The position numbers and the translations under genes are program-made. From assembly GCF_005869875.1 (NCBI RefSeq), contig NZ_VAWG01000006.1, forward strand, positions 1 to 64,000: a stretch of 64,000 nucleotides of DNA, written 5' to 3'. This document shows positions 26,923-35,955 of this stretch, one piece after another; within the stretch, counting starts at the first letter, position 1; every line of letters starts with the position of its first letter. This stretch comes from Paenibacillus pinistramenti. GTDB lineage: Bacteria > Bacillota > Bacilli > Paenibacillales > Paenibacillaceae. Under the pieces are notes generated by a model. The model did no database searches, was not told the DNA's origin, and worked only from the letters and a program-made list of their open reading frames with translations.

Positions 26923-26949
26923 ATACCCTTCTATAACCCGCTCTGAAAC
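26923..26949 (-). promoter_or_regulatory. SigB-dependent promoter of rsbV-rsbW-sigB
   Basis: On the minus strand GTTTCA (26944-26949), 15 bases, GGGTAT (26923-26928), about 36 bases before the rsbV ATG. The known SigB consensus is GTTTAA, 12-15 bases, GGGTAT, so only one position differs. It lies in the 70-base gap after the hybrid kinase gene. Confidence 0.8.
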
Positions 26950-26958
26950 AAAAATCGA

Positions 26959-28632
26959 TTATCCATTTAGTTCCACCGGCCTCGCCTGCGGTTCGGAAGC
27001 TGCCAGGGAGCCGTGTTTGTATTTGGCCAAAATAGCTTTGACCGCACCGAGATTAACCGGCTTGCTGATATAGTCATCCATACCGGCCTCCAGGCAGCGC
27101 GCCCTGATGCCTTCCATGACATTAGCCGTCATTGCAAAAATAAACGGCGGCCTTCTCTTCCCGCTGCCGGCGCGAATCTGTCTGGTCGCTTCGAGCCCGT
27201 CCATGACAGGCATCTGCAGATCCATAAAGATATAAGAGTAATTATAGTGAGCGGCCATCTCTACGGCTTCCCGGCCGTTCTCCGAAACATCCGTCTGATA
27301 ACCCAGCTTGGCGAGCAGGCCGCTCATCAGCTTCTGGTTGATCGGGTGGTCGTCGACAACCAGGACGCGCTCTTTGACAAGAACAGGCTGCTGCTTCAGC
27401 CCAACTTCATTCTCCAGCTTGTACAATTCCAGTTCATCTTCACATCTTCTGGTGACAATGCTGAAGGAGAAGGTGGCTCCCCGGTCTTCGGCAGACTCGG
27501 CGGTAATATTTCCGCCCATCATCTGCACAAGCGTCCGGCAGATCGCAAGGCCAAGCCCCGTACCGCCGTACTTGCGTGACATCGAGGAATCCAGCTGAGA
27601 GAACGGCTCGAACAGCCGCTCGCGCTTCTCCGGCGCAATCCCTATTCCCGTATCCTTGACTGTGAATTCCAGCGTAATATCTCCATTTCTCTCTTCCTTG
27701 GGCAGCACTACGACGTATATGCCGCCCTGATCGGTAAATTTCACCGCATTGGATATCAGGTTGATCAGAACCTGTCTCAGCCTTCCCCGGTCGCCATACA
27801 GCACACACGGGAGGCTGTCTTCAATGAAATAAACCAGTTCAAGCTGCTTGCGCCCGGCCTCTACCGAGAACAGGTTAAAGACCTCCTGAACCGTAGAGCG
27901 GAGCTCGAAGGGGCTTTCTTCTAACTCCATTTTACCAGATTCCATTTTAGTAAAGTCTAAAATATCATTAATGACAGAAATTAACGTATCGGCGCTGTTG
28001 CGTATAATCTCCGTGTATTCCTTCTGCTCTTCCCTTAAATCCGTCTCCATCAGCAGGTCGATCATTCCGATGACTCCATTCATGGGAGTGCGGATCTCAT
28101 GACTCATCATGGCCAGGAACTCCGTCTTCGCTTTGGCGGCAATCTCAGCCGCTTCCTTCGCTTCCACCAGCTCGCGGTTGATTTGCACCAGTTCCTTTGT
28201 CTTCTGATGAAGCAGCATGGTTTGGGACTTGAGCTTCTGATTGGTTTTGAACATACTGACGAAACCGTCTATTTTGGACTTCAGGATCTGCGGGATGAAC
28301 GGTTTGACCATGTAGTCGATCGCTCCGGCCGAATAACCGGCGAAGAGATGCTCCGCCTGTTTGCTGTTGGCCGATATAAAAATAATAGGAATATCCTTTG
28401 TTTTGTCTCTCGCCTTGATCAGCTTGGCCGTTTCAATACCGTCCATTCCCGGCATCTGCACATCCAGCACGATAACGGCAAACTCGTCCTTTAATAGACA
28501 TCGAAGCGCCTCTTCTCCGGAGGTTGCTTTCACAAGATGATATTCTTCGCTGTCAAGTACGGCTTCCAGTGCAAGCAAATTCTCCGGATGGTCATCTACA
28601 AGCAGTATGTGAATTGGTTCTTCTACCCCCAT
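26959..28632 (-). CDS. REC-HisKA-HATPase-REC hybrid kinase
   Basis: 557 residues, no membrane segment. Domain order: receiver 1 (about 8-125, phospho-Asp57 in [13 protein letters not shown], Lys110), coiled linker (130-170), HisKA with His178 in [12 protein letters not shown], HATPase (about 280-395, [22 protein letters not shown]), receiver 2 (about 422-540, Asp471 in [11 protein letters not shown]). An N-terminal receiver makes it a cytosolic relay that can itself be phosphorylated, probably by the large kinase upstream in the same gene string. It sits directly in front of rsbV, which suggests an input into SigB control; that link is inference. Its stop is only 10 bases from the SigB -35. 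Confidence 0.88.
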   Translation of the reverse strand: MGVEEPIHILLVDDHPENLLALEAVLDSEEYHLVKATSGEEALRCLLKDEFAVIVLDVQMPGMDGIETAKLIKARDKTKDIPIIFISANSKQAEHLFAGYSAGAIDYMVKPFIPQILKSKIDGFVSMFKTNQKLKSQTMLLHQKTKELVQINRELVEAKEAAEIAAKAKTEFLAMMSHEIRTPMNGVIGMIDLLMETDLREEQKEYTEIIRNSADTLISVINDILDFTKMESGKMELEESPFELRSTVQEVFNLFSVEAGRKQLELVYFIEDSLPCVLYGDRGRLRQVLINLISNAVKFTDQGGIYVVVLPKEERNGDITLEFTVKDTGIGIAPEKRERLFEPFSQLDSSMSRKYGGTGLGLAICRTLVQMMGGNITAESAEDRGATFSFSIVTRRCEDELELYKLENEVGLKQQPVLVKERVLVVDDHPINQKLMSGLLAKLGYQTDVSENGREAVEMAAHYNYSYIFMDLQMPVMDGLEATRQIRAGSGKRRPPFIFAMTANVMEGIRARCLEAGMDDYISKPVNLGAVKAILAKYKHGSLAASEPQARPVELNG

Positions 28633-28726
28633 GTGATCCTCCTAACCAAAGCCGGCACCCTCCCGCAGATTAGGCAGAAACGAATTGCCGAACATCGTCC
28701 TGCGCCATCCTTGCCGTCCTTAGAAA

Positions 28727-29605
28727 TCATTTGATTTTGCGGTAAATCTTCTCTACCCGGTCAAGCGGTTCAAAGCAATTCGAATAGTCTGTGAAATGAA
28801 TCGATTCCTTTGACCCCAGAACCAGCACGCCGAAACGGCTTAAGCTTTCATAGAACAGCTCGTGCACCCGGTTTCTAAGTGTTTCGTTAAAATAAATCAT
28901 GACATTCCGGCAAAAAATGACGTTAAATTCATTAAATGACCGGTCTGTCGCCAGATTATGCTCGGCAAAAATCATATTTTTCTGAAGAAACGGATGAAAC
29001 TTCACCGAGTTGTATCGGGCCGTATAGTATTCGGAGAAGGAGTGCGTGCCTCCCGCTTCGATATAATTTTTGGTATACAGCTTCATCTTCTGAATGCCGT
29101 AAATCCCTTCCTTAGCCTGCTCAAGCGACCTTGCATTCATATCCGTGGCGTAAATTCGGGCCTTGTCATACAGGCCTTCCTCATGCAGCATAATGGCCAT
29201 CGAATAAACCTCTTCACCTGTAGAACAGCCTGCATGCCAAATCCGGATATACGGATAGGTCCGCAGGATCGGAATCACCTTCTCGCGGAAGGTCTTGAAC
29301 AGGGAAGGGTCCCTGAACATCTCCGTTACGGGTATCGACAGGTTGTGAACCAGCCGGTCGAACGTATCCCGGTCGTGGAGGACTTTCTCCTGCAGCCCGG
29401 AAATTGTACGGAGATTCTCGCTGTGAACGGAATGCCATATTCTTCTCTTTAGAGAGGGAACCGCATAGTTCCGAAAATCATAGCCGTACAAACGGTGTAC
29501 GCCCTCCAGCAGCAGCTTGATCTCTATTTCCTCGCGTTCATCCATTTCCGCTGTATCTGAGAACGCTAATTCCAAATCTTCAATGCTGGGATCTTTGGAT
29601 GTCAT
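28727..29605 (-). CDS. CheR-type protein-glutamate methyltransferase (RsbM-like)
   Basis: 292 residues. N-terminal CheR helical domain (LLLEGVHRLYGYDFRNYAVPSLKRRI), then the SAM-binding fold: GCSTGEEVYSMAI (126-138), YATDMNARSLEQAKEGIYG, and the C-terminal NVIFCRNVMIYF motif. No chemotaxis genes are nearby. Position between a GAF/coiled-coil hybrid kinase and rsbVW-sigB matches RsbM of the B. cereus group, which methylates the RsbK kinase and dampens SigB activation. Assignment as RsbM is by context. An acidic N-terminal stretch of about 25 residues precedes the CheR domain. Confidence 0.88.
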   Translation of the reverse strand: MTSKDPSIEDLELAFSDTAEMDEREEIEIKLLLEGVHRLYGYDFRNYAVPSLKRRIWHSVHSENLRTISGLQEKVLHDRDTFDRLVHNLSIPVTEMFRDPSLFKTFREKVIPILRTYPYIRIWHAGCSTGEEVYSMAIMLHEEGLYDKARIYATDMNARSLEQAKEGIYGIQKMKLYTKNYIEAGGTHSFSEYYTARYNSVKFHPFLQKNMIFAEHNLATDRSFNEFNVIFCRNVMIYFNETLRNRVHELFYESLSRFGVLVLGSKESIHFTDYSNCFEPLDRVEKIYRKIK

Positions 29606-29722
29606 CTTATCGTTAACCTCAATTCCCTCTTAAACTTGCCTATTCTTATCCTTAACCTGCATTAACCTGCATTAATCTTTATTAATCTTCATCCATTAAC
29701 ATTTATTACCCTCATTCCAGCC
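29606..29722. repeat. short duplicated spacer motifs
   Basis: The gap between the kinase and CheR genes contains TTAACCTGCA twice in tandem and several TTTATTAATC-like pieces. On the minus strand it is the upstream region of the CheR gene. No separate promoter is convincing. Confidence 0.5.
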
Positions 29723-32700
29723 TTACGAATACAGCCAGACCCGCATCAAGGACAGCAATTGATCGGTTTGGATCGGTTTCTTCATGTAATCAGACGCCCC
29801 TGCTTCGATACATTTGACACGGTCTTCCTTCATCGCTTTGGCGGTCAGCGCTATAATTGGAAGCTTCTCAAACTCCTCCATGGCCCGGATCCGCCGCATC
29901 GCCTCATAGCCGTCCATTTCCGGCATCATCATGTCCATCAGAATGAGGTCGAAGTCGCGGTGCTCTTCAAGCAGTTCAATGGCTTCCCGTCCGTTCTCCG
30001 CAAAGACAACCTCCATCCGGTAGCCTTCCAGTACGCTTGAGAGCGCAAAGACGTTGCGCACATCATCGTCGACGAGCAGAATCTTCTTGCCTTCGAACAG
30101 CGTTTCCTTATTGTGCAGCTGGCGTAAAATACGGCGTTTCTCTTCCGGCAGGTTGGCTTCGACCCGGTGCAGGAACAGGGTTGTTTCATCAAGCAGCCGC
30201 TCCGGTGATTTCACGTCTTTAATGATGATGGATTCGGCATATTTGCGCAGCCGCGTCTCTTCCTGCTTGTCCAGCTCTTTACCGGTATAAATAATGATCG
30301 GCAGATCATTCAGCTCTTCATCGTCCCGGATTTGATCCAGCAGATGGAAGCCGGTCATATCTGTCAGCATCAGATCCAGCACCATGCAGTCGTAATGCTG
30401 GCTGCGCAGCTCCTCAAGCGCTTCCCTGCCGGTTGATACAGCCTTGATTACTACATCATCGTGGCCAATCAGCTCAATGATCGCCCGCCGCTGTATTTCG
30501 TCGTCCTCGACGACCAGAAGATGCTTGAGGCTCTTCTCCATATAAGTCTCGATATGAGAGAAAGCATCCTCCAGGTCTTCCCGGCTTGACGGCTTCTTGA
30601 GGAACGCAATCGCCCCCATCATGAGGCCGTGCTTGACATCGTCCGCAACCGAAATGACATGAACCGGTATGTGGCGGGTCTCCGCACTGCCCTTCAGCTC
30701 GTTCAGAATGGACCAGCCGTCCATAACCGGCAGCTGAATATCCAGAATAATCGCGTCAGGCAGATAGCTGCGGGCCATGTGCAGGCCGACATCCCCCTGC
30801 ATCGCTGTTAATACTTTATAGCCATAGTTTCTGGCCATATCGACCAAGATTTTGGCAAAATGCACGTCGTCCTCGATGACCAGCAGCACCCGGTCCTTAG
30901 GGCCGATCTGCTCCCGGTCATCATCAATCGGCTGCTGCACCAGTACAGGCGGCGCCTGCTTCACGGCAGCAGGCGGAGAGCTCACTGCCAGCAGCTGGGC
31001 CGGCTCTTCGTTGGCCGCCGCAGCCTCCGCGTAGGTCTCGCTAAGCTTCGGCTTCCCGTCATCCACCGTCTTCGGCAGATACATGGTAAAGGCGCTGCCT
31101 TTGCCCACTGCCGTCTGGAGTCCGATTCCTCCGCCGAGAAGGCCTGCAAGCCCCCGGCTGATGGACAAGCCCAGGCCGGTGCCGCCATACTGCCGGCTGG
31201 TTGTACCGTCTACCTGCTGGAACGCTTCAAAGATCAGATCGGTCTTGTCCTGCGGAATTCCGATACCTGTATCTTTGACCGAAAGAGCCAGGTAGTCCGC
31301 CGATGAATCCAGATAAGCCGGAAGCTCACGCTTGTCCGCTTCAGCAATCGTGAAGCTGACTGAACCTTCATTGGTGAACTTGAATGCATTAGACAGCAGA
31401 TTCCGCAAAATCTGCTTCAGCCGGTGCCCGTCCGACATTACTCGTTCCGGCAGACCCGGAGCAATATTCACCTCAAGGGCAACCTGCTTCTTCTGGGCTA
31501 CAGGCCCGAAATTCTGAATGACGAATTTCTCCAGCTCCTGCAGGCTGACCAGCTCGCGGTTGATCTCCATCTTGCCGGCATCCACCTTGGACAGATCCAG
31601 GATTTCGTCGATCATCTTCAGCAGATCCGAGCCCGACATATAGATCGTCTGTGCATACTCGATCTGTTTATCGGTCAGGTTCTGATCCTTATTCTCGGAG
31701 AGCAGCTGCGACAGAATCAGCAGGCTGTTCAATGGAGTCCGCAGCTCATGCGACATATTGGCCAGGAACTCCGATTTGTACTTGCTCGCAAGAGTCAGCT
31801 GCATGGCCTGTTCTTCAAGCTGGTTCTTCGTCTTCTCAATCTCCTGGTTCTTCTCTTCGACTTCATGCACCTGTTCTTCTAGCGCACGCGTCTTGGCTAC
31901 AAGCTCTGTATTAAAATGCTCCAGCTCTTCCTGCTGGCGCTGCAGCTGGTCCTCGGAGCGTCTAAGCGCACTCGCCTGCTTCTCCAGATTTTCATTGGAG
32001 CGGCGCAGTTCTTCCTGCTGGCTTTGCAGCTCTTCCGACTGCACCTGCAGCTCTTCCGTAAGCGCCTGGGACTCCCGCAGAAGCTCTTCAATGCGCAGGC
32101 GTCCGGAAATATTGTTCAGAATAATTCCCAGATTGTTCAGCAGCTCAGCCAGCAGCTGCTCTTCAAGCGACGTAAAATGATCAAGGCTGGCAATTTCCAG
32201 CACGCCCAGCAGCTCATCTTCAAATAGGACGGGATGAATCATCACGACATGCGGCTCGCTGGCCCCTGTAGCCGAACGAATGGATACATACCCCTCCGGC
32301 ACCTGATTCAGCACAATCGGCTTCCGGTCAGCCGCACATTGGCCGACCAGACCCTCGCCGATCTTGAATGTCTTGCGCGGCCGGGAATCTTCATCCATGC
32401 CATAGGCGCCTGCCAGAAGCAGTTCATTGGGGTTATCCCCTTCACTGCGGATATAAAGCGCTCCGAATGTCCCGCCCAGGAGCGGTGTAAATTCACTGAT
32501 AAACATCTGCGAAACCTGTTCCAGGGAATTAACGCCGTGGAAGAGGTCAGTAATCCGGGCGAGATTCGAGCTGATCCACGCCTGATCCTTCTGGGACTGG
32601 GTATACTGCCGCTCCAGTTCCTGCTTCGCATCCAAATCTTCCGCCATCTGCTGGAATACCCTGGCGACATTCCCAATTTCGTCGGTTGTCAGCACCCGCA

Positions 32701-33397
32701 TCCGGCGAATCGCTTTGAATTTGCCTTTGCCAAAGCTGGTAATCATCATGGAGACGGTATTAAGACCTTTGGTGATACTTGGAAGCACCCATAAAATGAT
32801 TCCCAAAGCCAGCAGCAGACCTGCCGTCATAACGCCCACCGACATTTGCAGCGAGCGCCGGTAAGCCTCGTTGGCATCCTTGATCTCTACATCAATCTTC
32901 GAATCCTGATAGGTCGATAACGAAATCAGATTTTGAATCAGACTGTTCTGCAAAGGGTTGCCTGCCGAATTCTTATACGCCTTGGCATTGTTGTAATCGC
33001 CCTGGTTCAGGATCGCAAACTGCTTGTCAATATAATCGGAATAGCTGTTCAAATCGTTCTCGGCCTTCTGGAGCAGCGTCTGCTCATCTGTATCCAGTGC
33101 CGTCTGTTTCAGTAAAGTGAAATACTGAATCGCATTTTTCAGGTAACGTTCGACCTCAGACTGGGACTCGCTGACCGAAATGGACGGGTCCAGAAGCAGA
33201 TTGGCCATGTCCTTCGTAGTTTCATTAACCGACGTCCGTATATTGGCTGAATAACGCACCTTCAAATAACGTTCGTGATAAACCTGATCCAGTTTGTCAT
33301 TCATATATTTCATTCGGTCGTAGCTGACAGAAGTAAGCGCAAGCAGAATAATCATCAGCGCGCCGAAGCCCAAGAGCAGCTTGGATCTAATTTTCAT
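29723..33397 (-). CDS. RsbK-like hybrid sensor kinase with three receivers
   Basis: 1224 residues. TM1 about 7-24, an extracytoplasmic helical sensor (about 25-183), TM2 about 186-206, HAMP about 207-260, GAF about 285-430, a long Gln/Glu-rich coiled coil (about 436-535), HisKA with His550 in NMSHELRTPLNS, HATPase about 655-775 (NLLSNAF, DTGIGI, GGTGLGL), a Pro/Ala-rich linker, then receivers with Asp886 (ILDIQLPVMDG), Asp1008 (VLDLMLTDMTG) and Asp1155 (LMDMMMPEMDG). The ATG lies inside the end of the PP2C gene (11-base overlap), so the two are translated together. A kinase of this plan next to REC-PP2C and CheR genes and sigB corresponds to RsbK. The signal sensed is unknown. Confidence 0.9.
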   Translation of the reverse strand: MKIRSKLLLGFGALMIILLALTSVSYDRMKYMNDKLDQVYHERYLKVRYSANIRTSVNETTKDMANLLLDPSISVSESQSEVERYLKNAIQYFTLLKQTALDTDEQTLLQKAENDLNSYSDYIDKQFAILNQGDYNNAKAYKNSAGNPLQNSLIQNLISLSTYQDSKIDVEIKDANEAYRRSLQMSVGVMTAGLLLALGIILWVLPSITKGLNTVSMMITSFGKGKFKAIRRMRVLTTDEIGNVARVFQQMAEDLDAKQELERQYTQSQKDQAWISSNLARITDLFHGVNSLEQVSQMFISEFTPLLGGTFGALYIRSEGDNPNELLLAGAYGMDEDSRPRKTFKIGEGLVGQCAADRKPIVLNQVPEGYVSIRSATGASEPHVVMIHPVLFEDELLGVLEIASLDHFTSLEEQLLAELLNNLGIILNNISGRLRIEELLRESQALTEELQVQSEELQSQQEELRRSNENLEKQASALRRSEDQLQRQQEELEHFNTELVAKTRALEEQVHEVEEKNQEIEKTKNQLEEQAMQLTLASKYKSEFLANMSHELRTPLNSLLILSQLLSENKDQNLTDKQIEYAQTIYMSGSDLLKMIDEILDLSKVDAGKMEINRELVSLQELEKFVIQNFGPVAQKKQVALEVNIAPGLPERVMSDGHRLKQILRNLLSNAFKFTNEGSVSFTIAEADKRELPAYLDSSADYLALSVKDTGIGIPQDKTDLIFEAFQQVDGTTSRQYGGTGLGLSISRGLAGLLGGGIGLQTAVGKGSAFTMYLPKTVDDGKPKLSETYAEAAAANEEPAQLLAVSSPPAAVKQAPPVLVQQPIDDDREQIGPKDRVLLVIEDDVHFAKILVDMARNYGYKVLTAMQGDVGLHMARSYLPDAIILDIQLPVMDGWSILNELKGSAETRHIPVHVISVADDVKHGLMMGAIAFLKKPSSREDLEDAFSHIETYMEKSLKHLLVVEDDEIQRRAIIELIGHDDVVIKAVSTGREALEELRSQHYDCMVLDLMLTDMTGFHLLDQIRDDEELNDLPIIIYTGKELDKQEETRLRKYAESIIIKDVKSPERLLDETTLFLHRVEANLPEEKRRILRQLHNKETLFEGKKILLVDDDVRNVFALSSVLEGYRMEVVFAENGREAIELLEEHRDFDLILMDMMMPEMDGYEAMRRIRAMEEFEKLPIIALTAKAMKEDRVKCIEAGASDYMKKPIQTDQLLSLMRVWLYS

Positions 33398-34562
33398 TGG
33401 CAGATTCCCCTTTCTTTAAAGATATCCAAACCAGGCATTTGTCGTCATCCCGCTCCTGCTCCAGATTGTCGTCAAAGAAGAGCCGCGAAATGTTCTCCCG
33501 GTTCATCCGGTGACTGCCTGCAAGCTGGCTGGTCAAATAGGCAAGCTGGGTATCCTGATCGCCTTCCACCGCCTCAAGCAGACCGTCCGTATACAGCACG
33601 ATATGCCCCTCTCCCTTGTAAGACAAGGTCCGCGGCGTCACTTCGATTTTGTCGAACAGCCCAACCGGAGCGCAGACCGTCGTCAAATGCTCAATCGTTC
33701 CGTCTTCATGGAAAAAGAGGCCGGGCGGATGTCCCGCATTGACGTAATCGATCCGCTTGAATTTCGTATCCACCACCATATAGATCGCGGTGAAGTAATA
33801 CTGCACAAGGCTCTTCTCGATATGCAGCTGGCTGAAGCGCCGGTTCAGCTCCTGAATGACTTTTTCCGGATCGACATAGGTGTTGACCGTATCTTTGAGC
33901 ACAGAAGCGATGAACATGCAGAACAAGGAAGATGAAATGCCATGTCCCATCATGTCCAGCAAAATGATTCCATAACGTCCTTCGCCCAGCGGATACCAGG
34001 CATACAAGTCACCGGCCAGCTCAAAGGAAGGCTTATAAAGGGCTTCAATAGCAAAACGCTCCTCGTCCAAAGGGGCGCTCAGGACGGCATTCTGCACCAG
34101 AGCCGCCAGCTTCAGCTCCTCTTGAATCCGCTGATCTCTTTCCTTATGCCAGTCTTTCTCCTGCTTCAGCCGCAGCGCAAGCCGAATACGCGCCATCAGC
34201 TCGACCTTGTTAATCGGCTTAGTGACGTAATCAACCGCTCCGGCATCCAGCGCTTCGGCCAGCTTCTTGGAATCGCCGACAGCTGTAACCATAATGATCG
34301 GAATATCCTTTAAATGCTCATGCTCCTGAACGATCCGGCAGGCTTCAATCCCATCCATTTCCGGCATCATCATATCAAGCAGAATCAGATCAATCTGGGT
34401 GGAGGCAAACTGCTGGGCGGACGGTTCTTCGCCGACCCGGAGCTCCTGGAGCATTTCACGTGCGGAGGATACGGAAGTGATATTGCGGTAGTTCTCTTTC
34501 TTCAAGATTTCACGAATGATGATCAAGTTAGTTGGATTGTCGTCTACGATTAAGATTCTCAT
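33387..34562 (-). CDS. REC-PP2C (SpoIIE-type) phosphatase, RsbY-like
   Basis: 391 residues. Receiver about 1-125 (phospho-Asp63 in LLDMMMPEMDG, Lys115), a helical linker 130-160, then a PPM/SpoIIE phosphatase domain with metal-binding Asp residues in ELAGDLYAWY (about 181-190), LLDMMGHGIS (201-210), VLYTDGLLEA and the late DDDKCLVWISL. In the RsbY/RsbU group such enzymes remove phosphate from RsbV and so activate SigB. The receiver makes activity depend on phosphorylation, presumably by the overlapping hybrid kinase. First gene of the string; possible promoter at 34653-34678. Confidence 0.9.
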   Translation of the reverse strand: MRILIVDDNPTNLIIIREILKKENYRNITSVSSAREMLQELRVGEEPSAQQFASTQIDLILLDMMMPEMDGIEACRIVQEHEHLKDIPIIMVTAVGDSKKLAEALDAGAVDYVTKPINKVELMARIRLALRLKQEKDWHKERDQRIQEELKLAALVQNAVLSAPLDEERFAIEALYKPSFELAGDLYAWYPLGEGRYGIILLDMMGHGISSSLFCMFIASVLKDTVNTYVDPEKVIQELNRRFSQLHIEKSLVQYYFTAIYMVVDTKFKRIDYVNAGHPPGLFFHEDGTIEHLTTVCAPVGLFDKIEVTPRTLSYKGEGHIVLYTDGLLEAVEGDQDTQLAYLTSQLAGSHRMNRENISRLFFDDNLEQERDDDKCLVWISLKKGESANEN

Positions 34563-34652
34563 ATACCTCTCCTTTAACCATTTGAAAGCTAGCTGTCCAT
34601 CGAAGGCGATTAATCTAACTATATCATTAATGCCTGCTTATTCGTTTATTTT

Positions 34653-34678
34653 ATACCTAACCTATCCTTTAATGTAAC
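34653..34678 (-). promoter_or_regulatory. candidate promoter of the phosphatase-kinase operon
   Basis: On the minus strand GTTACA (34673-34678), 14 bases, AGGTAT (34653-34658), a two-mismatch-per-box SigB-like core. The same stretch can be read as SigA (TTACAT, 16 bases, TATAAA). About 90 bases before the start codon. Confidence 0.4.
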
Positions 34679-34700
34679 ATTTATCAAAAGAATCCAAAAC

Positions 34701-34743
34701 ATAGATAAGGAATGGAAGCACATTACTCCCATTCCTTATCTAT
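34701..34743 (-). terminator. terminator of the YflT-like gene
   Basis: ATAGATAAGGAATGG (34701-34715) and CCATTCCTTATCTAT (34729-34743) form a perfect 15-bp stem. On the minus strand GTTTTGG follows, a poor T-tract. Confidence 0.65.
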
Positions 34744-34814
34744 AATCTGAACTTGAATGACAGCCGAACAAGCTCTGATGCTGTCTGAATATGCTGTATT
34801 TTAAATTTTATCAG

Positions 34815-35162
34815 TCAGGATTTCTGCTTGGCAATAACCAGCACTTTCCCTAGATCCAGCTCTTTCTCATAGAAATCTGCTTCGTGATCGGTAAAGCCAA
34901 GGGAGGTTATTTTCGCCCGGAGTTCGTCGCCGCGCGAACGGAACAAATTGGCTACCGTGTCCATCATGCCTTCTTCCTTCATCCCGATTTCGGATGCGGC
35001 TGCCGTTTCGGCAATCCGGTCCGTACGGCTTTCCTCGTGGGCAAGCACAAAGATCTGATCGTCACTGTAGCCTGTCCGGCGCAGCTCCTCGACTTCCTGA
35101 ACCGCCTGCACACCATTTGGAACGACTTTGGCATAAGCTTGTGTATTATTCATTGAGCTCAT
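34815..35162 (-). CDS. YflT/GS17M-like general-stress protein
   Basis: About 115 residues. The domain YAKVVPNGVQAVQEVEELRRTGYSDDQIFVLAH is the YflT/GsiB-neighbour type (heat-induced stress protein, PF11181 as recalled) seen in SigB-dependent proteins of Bacillales. The rest is helical and ends with DLGKVLVIAKQKS. Start chosen nine bases after GAGAGG; an ATG three codons earlier overlaps the SD. A SigB-like promoter lies at 35244-35269. Convergent in function with the adjacent sigB cluster. Confidence 0.82.
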   Translation of the reverse strand: MSSMNNTQAYAKVVPNGVQAVQEVEELRRTGYSDDQIFVLAHEESRTDRIAETAAASEIGMKEEGMMDTVANLFRSRGDELRAKITSLGFTDHEADFYEKELDLGKVLVIAKQKS

Positions 35163-35240
35163 GATACTCATCCTCTCCTATATTATCGTTGCTTTCGTTG
35201 ACAGGATCGACAGAATCATCATTAGTGACTGACCCGTCAA

Positions 35241-35282
35241 TTATTAACCTGTTACAAAGCAATTGAAACAGGTTAATAATAT
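35241..35282 (-). promoter_or_regulatory. inverted repeat carrying a candidate SigB promoter
   Basis: TTATTAACCTGTT and AACAGGTTAATAA flank a 14-base centre. Within it the minus strand reads GTTTCA (35264-35269), 14 bases, GGTTAA (35244-35249), one base from the SigB -10. Its -35 is identical to that of the rsbV promoter. It lies about 80 bases before the YflT-like start. The same palindrome followed by ATTTTTT could also act as a plus-strand terminator. Confidence 0.5.
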
Positions 35283-35345
35283 TTTTTGACCATTATTTTT
35301 TTGTCCATTATTTTTTTGAGCATTATTTTTTTGACCATTACCTGT
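35276..35345. repeat. 15-bp T-rich tandem repeat, 4 copies
   Basis: Units of CATTATTTTTTTGAC or close variants (GTC, GAG, GAC endings) repeat with a 15-bp period between the stop of the gene at 35358 and the inverted repeat at 35241. On the minus strand this is an A-rich stretch just upstream of the candidate SigB promoter. Confidence 0.85.
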
Positions 35346-35357
35346 TGACCCTTGCGG

Positions 35358-35930
35358 TCAGGAAATGATCTCATCAAATAAATCTGCTCCGGTCCGGTTC
35401 CCATCCTGGCTGGTATAAACCTTGAGCACCTTCTCCTCACGGCTGTAAACCTCCCCGTCTTCTGCCCGGCTGGATGGATTGCCTAAGAACAAGTCCAGTC
35501 CCTTGCGGGTCAGGGGAATAAACTGTCCGTTCACATGAATTCCGCCTTGAAGCTTGTCCGCATGAACATAATAGACAGTATCGTCATACAGCCCGGCCGT
35601 AACCTCCGGATAGTGATATTCGGTATAGCCCGTAATAGAGTCGTAAGTGATTCTGACTGGTTCGCCCATAGCTGCAACAAGCTCTCGTGAGCTCCAATCC
35701 AGCGCGACTCCGTTCAAGGTTTGAAGAGAGGCAAGCCGAAGTTCCTCCGGCCTGCGGGTTTGAAGCTCCAAAGCCTGAAAAGGCTGAGTCCAGTGACCGG
35801 CTTGCTGGCTGCTTGCCGTCAGGGAAATTCCGGGTGCTGGTGCTGCAGATTCCACTGCTGTACCGGGAACTCCCGGCAAACTCGAAGACGAACTCAGCAG
35901 GGTCAGCATTAAGGTCCATAAACTCAGCAT
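35358..35930 (-). CDS. secreted hypothetical protein
   Basis: 190 residues with a short signal peptide (hydrophobic 2-20). The mature part has the sequence style of Paenibacillus exported proteins of unknown function (ITYDSITGYTEYHYPEVTAGLYDD, GIHVNGQFIPLTRKGLDLFLG). Charged or helical motifs for enzymes are missing. It begins 25 bases downstream of the DUF948 gene and probably belongs to the same transcript, which starts from a SigB-type promoter. AAAGGA nine bases before the ATG. Confidence 0.65.
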   Translation of the reverse strand: MLSLWTLMLTLLSSSSSLPGVPGTAVESAAPAPGISLTASSQQAGHWTQPFQALELQTRRPEELRLASLQTLNGVALDWSSRELVAAMGEPVRITYDSITGYTEYHYPEVTAGLYDDTVYYVHADKLQGGIHVNGQFIPLTRKGLDLFLGNPSSRAEDGEVYSREEKVLKVYTSQDGNRTGADLFDEIIS

Positions 35931-35955
35931 ATATAATCATCCTTTCTCAGGCTTC

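Noticed and set aside
35276-35345. CRISPR array
   Set aside because: Units are contiguous 15-bp repeats without spacers; no cas gene in the window.
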